Source of the DNA: AG41 sp036522815 | Lineage (GTDB): Bacteria > Gemmatimonadota > Gemmatimonadetes > Gemmatimonadales > GWC2-71-9 | Direction: 5' to 3' | NCBI GenBank assembly: GCA_036522815.1 | Contig: DATDFC010000198.1 | Span: forward strand, 1-18,873 | DNA length: 18,873 bases | In this document: positions 7,779-14,566 of the stretch, piece by piece | Numbering within the stretch: position 1 is the stretch's first letter | Layout: each line of letters starts with the position of its first letter | The notes under the pieces: generated by a model | Told to the model about the DNA's origin: nothing | The model's database searches: none | Seen by the model: only the letters and a program-made list of their open reading frames with translations | Position numbers and translations under genes: made by a program

Positions 7779-8450
7779 ATGACGCCGCCCAACCTCGCCC
7801 CGACCCCGGCCACCAGCCTGGCCGGCCTGCGCTTGTCGCCGAGCGCCCTCGTGCTCGTGGCAGCGAATCTCGTGCCGCTTGCGGGTGTGTTGTTCTTCGG
7901 CTGGAGCGTGTTCGCGACGCTGCTGCTCTTCTGGGTCGAGAACGTCATCGTGGGGGGATTCAACGTGCTGCGCATGCTGTGGGCCCAGCCGGACAATCCC
8001 CTGACGTGGGTGGCGAAGGCCGGCATGATCCCGTTTTTCATCGTTCATTATGGCATGTTCACCACGGTCCACGGGCTGTTCGTGCTGACGCTGTTCGGCA
8101 AGATGCAGCTGCGTGGTCTCCCGGGCCCCACCGCGTTCTTCCACGCCGTGCAGGGGGCGGGGATCTGGCCCGCCGCGCTGGCCCTGGCGGCCAGTCACGG
8201 CGTGTCGTTCGCGTTCAACTACATCGGGGGCGGCGAGTATCGTACGGCGGCGCTGGCCAAGCTGATGTCGCGGCCGTACGGTCGTGTGATGGTGCTGCAC
8301 GTGGTGATCTTGGGGGGCGGCCTGCTCGTGCAGACGTTGGGGGCGCCGGTCGCGGCCATCGCTGTGCTGGTGGTCTTGAAAACCGGGTTAGACCTCGTCG
8401 GACACCTGCGGGAACATGTCGTCCCGACCGCCGGCGTCCGGTCTTATTGA
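7779..8450 (+). CDS. DUF6498-type integral membrane protein
   Basis: The protein has 223 residues and about six hydrophobic segments. The segment LLFWVENVIVGGFNVLRML (50-67) and the histidine-containing stretch IVHYGMFTTVHGLFVL (88-103) match what I recall of DUF6498 proteins. It has no known function. The ATG at 7779 follows GAGG with a 4-nt spacer. It is divergent from the FMN reductase and overlaps the convergent receiver gene by 63 bp at the 3' end, so the coding sequence of its last 20 residues is also coding on the other strand. I see no cleavable signal peptide; it should sit in the inner membrane. Confidence 0.8.
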   Translation: MTPPNLAPTPATSLAGLRLSPSALVLVAANLVPLAGVLFFGWSVFATLLLFWVENVIVGGFNVLRMLWAQPDNPLTWVAKAGMIPFFIVHYGMFTTVHGLFVLTLFGKMQLRGLPGPTAFFHAVQGAGIWPAALALAASHGVSFAFNYIGGGEYRTAALAKLMSRPYGRVMVLHVVILGGGLLVQTLGAPVAAIAVLVVLKTGLDLVGHLREHVVPTAGVRSY

Positions 8451-8855
8451 GTCACCCGCCCGGAAGCCTTCAACCGCGCGTCGCGCGATCGCTTCGACCT
8501 GGTCCAGCAGATCGTCCAGCGAGAACGGTTTGACGAAGAAGTGCTCCGACTGGAGGAACAGACCCATGCCCCGCTGGCCAGGCCTGTTTTCGGAGCTGAT
8601 GAGCACGAACCGGCCTTTCAGCTCCGGACGAATCTGCAGGGAGTGCTCCCACAGCCATAAGCCTCCCCGCTCCGGCATGCTCAGGTCGGTGATCACCACA
8701 TCGAAGCGGCGCGCGCGGACGGCCTCCAACCCTTCGAGACCGTTCGTCGCCGTGGTCACGGAGCAATGGCGACGCTCCAGCGAGCGGGCGATGGCCGCTC
8801 GGATGGCCGTGTTGTCTTCGACGACCAGAATGGAGAACGTCTTGGGCTCTGCCAT
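8388..8855 (-). CDS. Stand-alone response-regulator receiver protein
   Basis: The protein has 155 residues and a single CheY-like receiver domain. It carries the acidic VVEDN patch (D14), phospho-acceptor D57 in VVITDLSMP, S87/S88 in VLISSE and K109 in FFVKPF, so it should be phosphorylatable. A short tail of about 30 residues follows with no output domain. The ATG at 8855 is preferred because the first beta strand starts seven residues later. A GTG at 8903 in the same frame would add 16 residues of no recognised fold. Its KPFSLDDLL closely matches KPFSLDEL of the hybrid kinase at 1716-3557, so the two may take part in one phosphorelay; this is inference. The 3' end overlaps the convergent membrane-protein gene by 63 bp. 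Confidence 0.9.
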   Translation of the reverse strand: MAEPKTFSILVVEDNTAIRAAIARSLERRHCSVTTATNGLEGLEAVRARRFDVVITDLSMPERGGLWLWEHSLQIRPELKGRFVLISSENRPGQRGMGLFLQSEHFFVKPFSLDDLLDQVEAIARRAVEGFRAGDSIRPDAGGRDDMFPQVSDEV

Positions 8856-8918
8856 GGCAGCGACGTCCGACTGGTCTGACACCGCCTTTCCGAAGAGGTG
8901 CACGAAGTGAATGCTCGC

Positions 8919-8959
8919 CTTGCCATTTGCATGGGCCGTGCCGTTCGCTGGGTGGCAAG
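8919..8959 (-). promoter_or_regulatory. Dyad upstream of the stand-alone receiver gene
   Basis: An inverted repeat of 7 bp, cttgcca (8919-8925) and tggcaag (8953-8959), surrounds a 27-nt loop. On the minus strand the loop contains GCGAACGGC, which also occurs in the loop of the 33-nt element at 13525-13557. It lies between the stop of the hydroxy-acid dehydrogenase gene and the receiver start. The stem differs fully from the other two elements, so this may be coincidence in GC-rich DNA. Confidence 0.35.
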
Positions 8960-9023
8960 TGTGGGGTCGGAGAGGCTCAGGTGATGGGGCGGCGCACCAT
9001 TGTGTGGCGGGACGCCGCCCGCA

Positions 9024-9044
9024 CGTGCACCCGGGTGGTGCACG
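9024..9044. other. Intergenic hairpin, possible terminator
   Basis: An 8-bp perfect stem, cgtgcacc (9024-9031) and ggtgcacg (9037-9044), has a 5-nt loop and lies just downstream of the hydroxy-acid dehydrogenase stop at 9057. No T-run follows on either strand. It may terminate or stabilise that transcript's 3' end. Confidence 0.4.
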
Positions 9045-9056
9045 GGCGCCACGCTG

Positions 9057-10226
9057 TCAGCCGGAGGCGTCCACAAACGACCGTTCCAGTTTGGTAACCG
9101 CCGGACATCCCAGGAGCTGCAGTGTCCGCTCCAAGTCAGCCCGCAGGATCTCGAGTGCGCGGCTGACGCCCGCCTCCCCCGCGGCGGCGAGGCCATAGGC
9201 ATAGGCGCGTCCGACCAGCACGGCCCGAGCGCCGAGGCAGATGGCCTTCACAATGTCGCCGCCGCGACGAATACCCCCATCCAACAGGACCTCGACCCGG
9301 TCGCCGACGGCCTTCACGACCTCCGGGAGCGCGCGCAGCGAAGCGGGGACGCCGTCGAGCTGCCGTCCCCCGTGATTGGAAACGACGACGGCTGCCGCGC
9401 CGGCGTCGACCGCGCGGCGGGCGTCGTCGCCCGTCAGCACACCTTTGACCACAATGTGGCCGGGCCAGGCGTCGCGCAGCCAGCGCAGGTCCTCCCAGGT
9501 CACGGCGGCGCGGGCTAGTGCCGTGGTGACGTCCACGAGCCGCATCGGCCCCTCGCTCGGGAGGACCACATTGGGGAGCGGAGGGACGCCGCCGCCCAGC
9601 AGGAACGACGCAAGCCAGCGGGGATGCGTGAGCAGCTGCGGCAGAAACGGCAGCTTGGCCCGCAGCGTGCCGCCCAGCAACTGTGCGGTGCCGTTGCGGA
9701 CGTCGCGCTCCCGCAGCCCTGCCACAGCGGTGTCGATCGTGACGACGAGCGCCGCATAGCCCGCTGTCCGGGCGCGTTGGATCGCCGCCTCCGCGACGCC
9801 GCGGCCGCCCAGCAGATACAGTTGATACCACACCGACCCGCGCGAGGCCGCCTTGACGTCCTCGAGTGCGTGTCCCGACATAGTAGAAAGGATGTAGGCG
9901 GTGCCCGCGGTGCCGGCGGCGCGCGCCGCGGCGGATTCCCCGGCCACGTGCATGACGCGGCTGTATCCCACAGGGGCAAGGACCACGGGGAGCGCCAGCT
10001 CACTGCCGAGCACCGTGGTACGCAGATCGACGGCGGACATGCTCACCGCGTGGCGGGGCCGGAAAGTCACGGCGTCGAAGGCCTGGCGGTTGTGTCGCAG
10101 CGTGACCTCGCCTTCGGCGCCGCCGTCGAGGTAGTCGAAGACCACCTTCGGGACGCGGCGCCGGGCGAGCAGCCGTAAATCTTCGATGTTCACGACGCGG
10201 GGAGAGGCCACGGAGCGGGCAGACAC
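9057..10226 (-). CDS. FMN-dependent alpha-hydroxy-acid oxidase/dehydrogenase
   Basis: With the GTG at 10226 the protein has 389 residues, the usual length for the (S)-2-hydroxy-acid oxidase/L-lactate dehydrogenase family. The N-terminus reads VNIEDLRLLARRRVPKVVFDYLDGGAE, the family's first helix and FDYxxGGA motif. The substrate/FMN strand is ILSTMSGHALEDV, then WYQLYLLGGRG. The FMN and catalytic motifs KGVLTGDDA, VVSNHGGRQLDG (catalytic His) and DGGIRRGGDIVKAICLGARAVLVGRAYAYGLAAAGE follow in order. The family oxidises L-lactate, glycolate, mandelate and similar acids. LldD, glycolate oxidase and pre-mycofactocin synthase are alternatives, and I see no mycofactocin genes nearby. The start is uncertain: GTG codons at 10211 and 10193 are also in frame, and no strong ribosome-binding site separates them. 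The gene is divergent from the vWA gene across 175 bp. Confidence 0.9.
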   Translation of the reverse strand: MSARSVASPRVVNIEDLRLLARRRVPKVVFDYLDGGAEGEVTLRHNRQAFDAVTFRPRHAVSMSAVDLRTTVLGSELALPVVLAPVGYSRVMHVAGESAAARAAGTAGTAYILSTMSGHALEDVKAASRGSVWYQLYLLGGRGVAEAAIQRARTAGYAALVVTIDTAVAGLRERDVRNGTAQLLGGTLRAKLPFLPQLLTHPRWLASFLLGGGVPPLPNVVLPSEGPMRLVDVTTALARAAVTWEDLRWLRDAWPGHIVVKGVLTGDDARRAVDAGAAAVVVSNHGGRQLDGVPASLRALPEVVKAVGDRVEVLLDGGIRRGGDIVKAICLGARAVLVGRAYAYGLAAAGEAGVSRALEILRADLERTLQLLGCPAVTKLERSFVDASG

Positions 10227-10401
10227 GGTTCCGGATTTCCCTTTCGCAGTAAGCTGTATCAGATCCGCCACATCTATGACTCGACGCTGCGGCTCGCTAG
10301 TCGATCCGCGGTACCCTCGATCGCGCGCGTCGCCTGCGTCTCGCGAGCTCATCCCTGGCGTGGCCCTTGCATTCCAGGTTGCCGCACACTGCGAGGACAT
10401 C

Positions 10402-11412
10402 ATGACTGCGTACCGGCATGCAGCGAAGGCGCTCGTATCGGCCCTGGCGGCAGCCGTACCGGCCTGCCGCCGGGACTGCTGCGGCCCCGACCGTGTGCTG
10501 AGTGTGTTTGTCGGGGTGCGGGTCGATTCCGCGGCCTTCCGATCGCGCGGCGAGTTCGCCCTCGAGCTGGTGCCGGCCGACCAAACCGGGCAGACGCTCG
10601 TCACGGAGGCCTGGACCATCTCGGGCACGCTCGTGAGTCCCGTCGCCGGGGGATTGCCCCTGACGTCGCAGCGCGTCGAGCCGCCGGACACTCAGCTGAC
10701 CGCGGCCGCAATCGACATCGACGACTCGCCTTCGATGGCCTACAGCGACCCCCAGCGCGTGCGGGCCAGCGCCGCGCAGCTCTTCTGGCAAACGCTGCTG
10801 GGCGCCGAAGTCAGCAACCAGTGCGCGCTGCTGGATTTCGGTGGGCCGCCGAGCGCCGGATTGAACCGAACCCGTCTCTTGCAGACCTACACCAGCGCCG
10901 GGAGCCAGCTCGACGCGCAGCTCGCGAGCATCCAACCGCTCAATGGCAGCACTCCCCTGTATCATTCGGCGCTCGAGGTCGTGCGGTGGACGGACACGAC
11001 CCTGACCGAGCCCCGGTACGGTCGATACGTGGTGATCATGACGGACGGCCAGCCGAGCGACACTTCGTACAGGGATTCACTGTTCGCGGCGGCCCAGGCC
11101 AGCGCGGTCCGATTCTTCGCGGTCGGCCTGGGTCCGGCCTCTGACCAGGGCGCCAAGACCGAGCCGGCGGCCGTGGCCGCGGTGCGCGAGCTCGCCACGC
11201 GGACCGGAGGCATCTACGTGGGCGTGACCAGCACGGGGCAGCTCCTCCCGGCCCTGCAGTCGCTCGCCAGCGAGCCGACGAGCACGAAGCTGCTGGCGGT
11301 ATTCCGGGCGCCGCAGCCGGTTCCCGCACGGGGCCAGGTTGTGTCCGGCAGGGTGACCGTGACCGGCCAGCGCGGCACGGCCACGGCGAATTGGGCGTTC
11401 GTGGCACCGTAG
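10402..11412 (+). CDS. Secreted or lipid-anchored von Willebrand factor A protein
   Basis: The protein has 336 residues. The N-terminus has a hydrophobic segment (ALVSALAAAVPAC, residues 10-22) followed by a CRRDCC cluster, which could be a signal peptide with a non-canonical lipobox. Residues about 30-98 look like a beta-rich domain. A vWA domain spans about 100-290, with a complete MIDAS: DxSxS in DIDDSPSM (D107, S109, S111), T184 in GSTPLYHS and D215 in IMTDGQPSD. A short beta-rich tail follows. The ATG at 10402 has GAGGA 4 nt upstream; the frame is open further upstream without recognisable sequence. MIDAS proteins bind a divalent metal and a protein ligand, often outside the cell. The gene ends before a strong hairpin terminator. 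Confidence 0.85.
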   Translation: MTAYRHAAKALVSALAAAVPACRRDCCGPDRVLSVFVGVRVDSAAFRSRGEFALELVPADQTGQTLVTEAWTISGTLVSPVAGGLPLTSQRVEPPDTQLTAAAIDIDDSPSMAYSDPQRVRASAAQLFWQTLLGAEVSNQCALLDFGGPPSAGLNRTRLLQTYTSAGSQLDAQLASIQPLNGSTPLYHSALEVVRWTDTTLTEPRYGRYVVIMTDGQPSDTSYRDSLFAAAQASAVRFFAVGLGPASDQGAKTEPAAVAAVRELATRTGGIYVGVTSTGQLLPALQSLASEPTSTKLLAVFRAPQPVPARGQVVSGRVTVTGQRGTATANWAFVAP

Positions 11413-11450
11413 CTCGCAGGAACTTACACGCGCGGCGTGGCGGTCGCCAA

Positions 11451-11484
11451 CGGAGCCCCGCAGCAACTCCTCTGCGGGGCTCCG
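11451..11484. terminator. Strong hairpin between convergent genes
   Basis: A perfect 13-bp GC-rich stem, cggagccccgcag (11451-11463) and ctgcggggctccg (11472-11484), has an 8-nt loop. It lies between the vWA stop (11412) and the stop of the convergent lipoprotein gene (11507), so it can end both transcripts. The T-tract is weak on both sides. Confidence 0.8.
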
Positions 11485-11506
11485 TGGTGCTATTGATCCC
11501 GCGTCG

Positions 11507-12586
11507 CTACTGGCACGCAGGGGCGTGCAGCTGGATGTTGCCCCCGTCGAGGCTGCCCGACGCGCGGTAGCCGTTGGACAGGCTGATCGTGAACAGGTCG
11601 GTGCGCCCGGGCTCGCCGTTGTCGGCGACATCCACCTGGTAGGTAAACCCGCTCACGCCGTTCACCTCGGCAGTGCCCTCGATGTGCCGGGTCGTGCCGT
11701 CGACCACACTATAGGCGGTCACCCCAGTGCCTTTCACCTGCGGTCCCCCGGGGCCGTGATCGAGATACGTCAGATGGCCCCATCCCTGTCTCATGCCGCC
11801 CGCCACCCCGAAATTCGCTCTTGCCCCGGACGGGGTCCCGGTGATCCAGCCGCCACCCGTGACGAAATCCGCTGGCGTGCAGCCGGGCGGGGCAGGCGGG
11901 GGCGGGGTTGGCTGACAGGTGATGTCCGCGTGCGCCGAGGAGATGATCACGTCGGCGACCCCGGTGACAATGACGTGGAGGGCGTTGACGGTGATATCGC
12001 CCGGGCGAGCGCTTTGCTGCTCATTGATGATCACTTCGCCAGTACCAGCCGGCAGCAGCACCGTCTGGTTCGGCGCCCCTGAGACCGCGATCGTCTGGCC
12101 GTTCACGATGAGCGTCGCGATGTCCGAGCTGCCCGTTGCCGCGCCGCCGGCGTCGGTGCATACGGCAGTCGCGCGCGCCTGGAGAAAGCCCGCCGAAATG
12201 GTGTTCCCGGCGACGCTGAGCGCGACATCCGCTACGGACGCTTCCGACCGACTGGCATTGCCCTGGCCCACGGTTGTCGCGTGGAGCACATTCGCGGTGA
12301 CGAGGCCGGGCACGTTGGCGTTCAGGAGCGACGCCTCCATGGCGCCGCCGGACTCCGGGAGGGGACCAGCGTCGACCAGTGTGACGGTGGCGGAAACAGG
12401 AGTGAGCAGCGTGGCCTGCACGACCGTCGCGCGGCCGCTATAGCCCGTTGGCTGAGTAGCGGACGGTGCCGTCACATCCGCCGTCAGTACGGGCGCGGCG
12501 GGATCCGGGCGCTCCGAGCACGCCAGCCCCAGTGCCACGGCCGCGAGCACGCTTCCGCGCAACAACGGGTTCCATCTGATCGTCAT
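11507..12586 (-). CDS. Choice-of-anchor P / post-COAP-1 domain protein, exported
   Basis: The protein has 359 residues. The signal segment GSVLAAVALGLAC (11-23) ends at a cysteine, so it is probably a lipoprotein, although the -3 position is Gly rather than Leu. Residues about 45-225 form a repetitive Ala/Val/Thr-rich domain ending HADITC, as in choice-of-anchor P family proteins. A Pro-rich linker (226-234) follows. The C-terminal domain (238-357) has DFVTGGGWITGTPSG, LTYLDHG, FTYQVDVADNGEPG and LSNGYRASGSL, which I recognise as the post-COAP-1 type. The ATG at 12586 has GGGAGG 5 nt upstream. Function is unknown; an envelope or extracellular structural role is likely. The gene lies downstream of a NarL-type regulator on the same strand with a 189-bp gap. 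Confidence 0.8.
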   Translation of the reverse strand: MTIRWNPLLRGSVLAAVALGLACSERPDPAAPVLTADVTAPSATQPTGYSGRATVVQATLLTPVSATVTLVDAGPLPESGGAMEASLLNANVPGLVTANVLHATTVGQGNASRSEASVADVALSVAGNTISAGFLQARATAVCTDAGGAATGSSDIATLIVNGQTIAVSGAPNQTVLLPAGTGEVIINEQQSARPGDITVNALHVIVTGVADVIISSAHADITCQPTPPPPAPPGCTPADFVTGGGWITGTPSGARANFGVAGGMRQGWGHLTYLDHGPGGPQVKGTGVTAYSVVDGTTRHIEGTAEVNGVSGFTYQVDVADNGEPGRTDLFTISLSNGYRASGSLDGGNIQLHAPACQ

Positions 12587-12775
12587 AGTCGCCTCCCTGA
12601 GAGCAGCGCACGAGAAAAGGTGAGCGCCGCGGAGAGGGGGCAAAGCGGGTGCCGCGCTGTTGCGTCGCCGCAATCGTGGACCGCGCGCGACAGGTGGGCG
12701 ACGGCGCATCACTGTGGGGCCCGGCTGTTGTATCCGCGACGCGATTCGCAGCGGCTGGATGTCCGACCCGTCGTG

Positions 12776-13495
12776 TCAGAGTCGCTGGGAGGGGTCTGTA
12801 GGACTTTTCCTACGACGAGGGAGCGCCCCGGCCGCGAGCCCGAGGCGGTGCTCGATCGCGTAACGAATGATGTCGGCGCTCCCCTTGAGTTTGAGCTTGT
12901 CGAGGATCCGGCTGCGGTAGGTGCTCACCGTTTTGGGGCTGACACCGAGGTCGGCCGCGATCTGCTTGAATGAAATCCCGGAGCCGAACAGCCGCAGGAC
13001 CTGGTATTCCCGGTCCGAGAGCGCCTCGTGCCGCGGCCGTTTGCCGCCGCTCAAGCGCGCGATCAGCACGGCAGCGAGCGACGGGCTCACGTACGACGCC
13101 CCGCGCGCCACCTGGCGGATCGCCTCGAGCAGCTCGCGGCGGGAGTAATCCTTGCTGACGTACCCCCCGGCTCCCGTCCCCAGAATCCGCAGGGCATCGG
13201 GGTCTTCGCCTTCAACGTTCAACACGAGCACGCCGCACCGCAGGTGGCGACGCTTCAGCTCGCGGATCAGCGACAGGATGTTCGAGCCGCCGAGCAACGG
13301 GTCGAGCAGCAGTACATCCGGATCGGATCGGCGCGCCTGCTCGAGCACTTCGCTCCGCGTGGCCGCCTCGCCGACGACGCGCAGGCCGGGCTGGGTCAAG
13401 ATGCGTTTCAAGCCCTCGCGCACGACGAGTCGCTCGTCGGCGAGGAGCAATTTGATCGTGGTGGGGGCGGCGTGGAGCGGCGGCGTCGACGGCAT
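12776..13495 (-). CDS. NarL/FixJ-type response regulator (REC-LuxR HTH)
   Basis: The protein has 239 residues. The receiver (about 12-130) keeps phospho-acceptor D65 (VLLLDPLLGG) and K115 (GYVSKDYSRREL). The acidic pair is D20/E21 and the usual Thr/Ser at the end of strand 4 is Asn (VLVLN, N93). The LuxR helix-turn-helix spans about 157-215, with LSDREYQVLRLFGSGISFKQIAADLGVSPKTVSTYRSRI, so it should bind DNA as a dimer. A basic tail follows. The ATG at 13495 has GAGG 7 nt upstream. A 33-nt hairpin element ends 29 nt before the ATG and a promoter-like sequence precedes it. No cognate kinase is adjacent. Likely targets are the flanking exported-protein genes, by position only. Confidence 0.93.
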   Translation of the reverse strand: MPSTPPLHAAPTTIKLLLADERLVVREGLKRILTQPGLRVVGEAATRSEVLEQARRSDPDVLLLDPLLGGSNILSLIRELKRRHLRCGVLVLNVEGEDPDALRILGTGAGGYVSKDYSRRELLEAIRQVARGASYVSPSLAAVLIARLSGGKRPRHEALSDREYQVLRLFGSGISFKQIAADLGVSPKTVSTYRSRILDKLKLKGSADIIRYAIEHRLGLAAGALPRRRKSPTDPSQRL

Positions 13496-13524
13496 AGCGT
13501 GACCTCACACTCCGCACAGAAAAC

Positions 13525-13557
13525 GCCCCGTTGAGCCGTTCGCGGGCGCAACGGGGC
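13525..13557 (-). repeat. 33-nt hairpin element, copy A (upstream of NarL-type regulator)
   Basis: The 9-bp stem gccccgttg (13525-13533) and caacggggc (13549-13557) encloses a 15-nt loop. With the element at 3584-3616 it shares three identical blocks, cgccccgttg, gccgt and tcgcgggcgcaacggggc, separated only by one-base indels. On the minus strand an inner GCC/GGC pairing fits in the loop, with a C-U mismatch at the junction. The sense strand continues GTTTTCT, so an attenuator or terminator function is possible for this copy. Confidence 0.75.
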
Positions 13558-13574
13558 AGTGGAATCGTGACTCC

Positions 13575-13602
13575 ACGCTAACATCGGCGGCGGCGCCGTC
13601 AA
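13575..13602 (-). promoter_or_regulatory. Candidate sigma-70-type promoter of the NarL-type regulator
   Basis: On the minus strand TTGACG (13602-13597) is followed after 16 nt by TAGCGT (13580-13575). Transcription would begin near 13567, placing the 33-nt hairpin at the extreme 5' end of the mRNA. The match to consensus is partial and no other data support it. Confidence 0.35.
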
Positions 13603-13690
13603 GTAGGGCGGGCGGCCCCGCTTGTCGTGAGGTTCGTCACTTAGAGAATGCAAACAGCCGCGTGGCGCGCCCGGGGGCGGGGCGCCAGCG

Positions 13691-14344
13691 TCAGCACGTG
13701 GCGTCGCTGGTCCAGGTCCCCCCAAATCCTGGCCCCGACCAGGTGCCCGACAGCGTCGTACCGGCAATTGTGCCGGTGGCGGTGCCGCCCGGGCTAGCGC
13801 TGATCTCAGTGATGCTGACGCTGCTCCCGTTCACGGTACCGGTGAAGTAACCATCTGAGCCGTCGACGTTGTCGTACACGCCCGACAGTGAAGAGCCCCT
13901 GATGAGGGTGTTCCAGATACCGTCTGCGTCGCCCGTGTAGGTACCGCAGTATACCGTGACGGGATTGGCAGCCGTGTGCTGGTACGCCACGAAGCTCCCC
14001 TGCGCAGTCGAGTGAGTGTAAGTCCCGAGCAGCTTCCCGGTGCCGTCGATCGTCCCGGCGATCGTGTACCCTCCGCCGGAGAGCGTGACCGCCTTCGTCG
14101 AGGCAACGTAGGTGCCAGTCACCGTGATGGGTGCCGCGCCCACGGGCGTGATCGTGCCCGTCGCGCTCGGGGCCACGGTCAGAGCGAGCGACGCGCTCAG
14201 GCTGGGGCCCGATTCGCCGGCCACTGCTCCCTTGTACTGACCTTCCAGGGGCGTCGGGCCGGTCGCACCCGAGTCATTCTTGCAAGCGGCCACTGACGCC
14301 AACACCACTAGGACAGTCGCGCTGAGGAGCTTGAAGGATCGCAT
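13691..14344 (-). CDS. Small lipoprotein, Gly/Ser/Thr-rich beta protein
   Basis: The protein has 217 residues. The signal peptide RSFKLLSATVLVVLASVAAC has a good lipobox (VAAC), giving lipid-anchored C20, so it should be an outer- or inner-membrane lipoprotein. The mature part is rich in Gly, Ser and Thr, with short repeats of the form GTYxx, GTIxGTxLSGTW and GxFTGTVNG, as in beta-sandwich or beta-barrel-like lipoproteins. The ATG at 14344 is chosen because it directly starts the signal peptide. A GAGAG tract that may act as ribosome-binding site is itself half of a short hairpin. I do not recognise a named family. It is divergent from another exported protein gene at 14567. Confidence 0.75.
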   Translation of the reverse strand: MRSFKLLSATVLVVLASVAACKNDSGATGPTPLEGQYKGAVAGESGPSLSASLALTVAPSATGTITPVGAAPITVTGTYVASTKAVTLSGGGYTIAGTIDGTGKLLGTYTHSTAQGSFVAYQHTAANPVTVYCGTYTGDADGIWNTLIRGSSLSGVYDNVDGSDGYFTGTVNGSSVSITEISASPGGTATGTIAGTTLSGTWSGPGFGGTWTSDATC

Positions 14345-14355
14345 GGGCGCGCTCT

Positions 14356-14407
14356 CTCTCTGTGAGAGTGGGATCCGGTCTGATAGGACCCGTCCGAACA
14401 CCGGATC
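14356..14407 (-). promoter_or_regulatory. Two consecutive hairpins in the lipoprotein leader
   Basis: The first dyad is gatccggt (14372-14379) with accggatc (14400-14407), 8 bp, enclosing an inner ggac/gtcc pairing at 14386-14395. The second is ctctc (14356-14360) with gagag (14364-14368), which on the minus strand would pair the GAGAG next to the start codon, the only ribosome-binding-site candidate. The outer dyad lies 27 nt upstream of the ATG at 14344. It could be an operator or a leader RNA structure. Confidence 0.4.
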
Positions 14408-14566
14408 GGCGATCTCAGACTCGGGGGCGTCGAAAGGAGGCGTCGGACGAAGGTGAGAGAGCCTGGCTCAAGGTACGGGCTGGTACAGTGCGGGGCAATC
14501 ACCTGGGCAGGCGGGACTATCGCCGGCCTCAACCTGCCCGCATGTTGGAGACGAAAGGCAGGCATC

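Noticed and set aside
9057..10226. Assignment of the hydroxy-acid dehydrogenase as mycofactocin MftD
   Set aside because: Family motifs are common to all FMN-dependent alpha-hydroxy-acid oxidases, and no mycofactocin genes (precursor peptide, radical SAM) are seen in the window.
12663..12703. 7-bp dyad with a 27-nt loop upstream of the post-COAP-1 gene
   Set aside because: It has the same geometry as the dyad at 8919-8959 but no shared sequence, and it lies about 77 nt from the start codon. It is likely a chance inverted repeat in GC-rich DNA.
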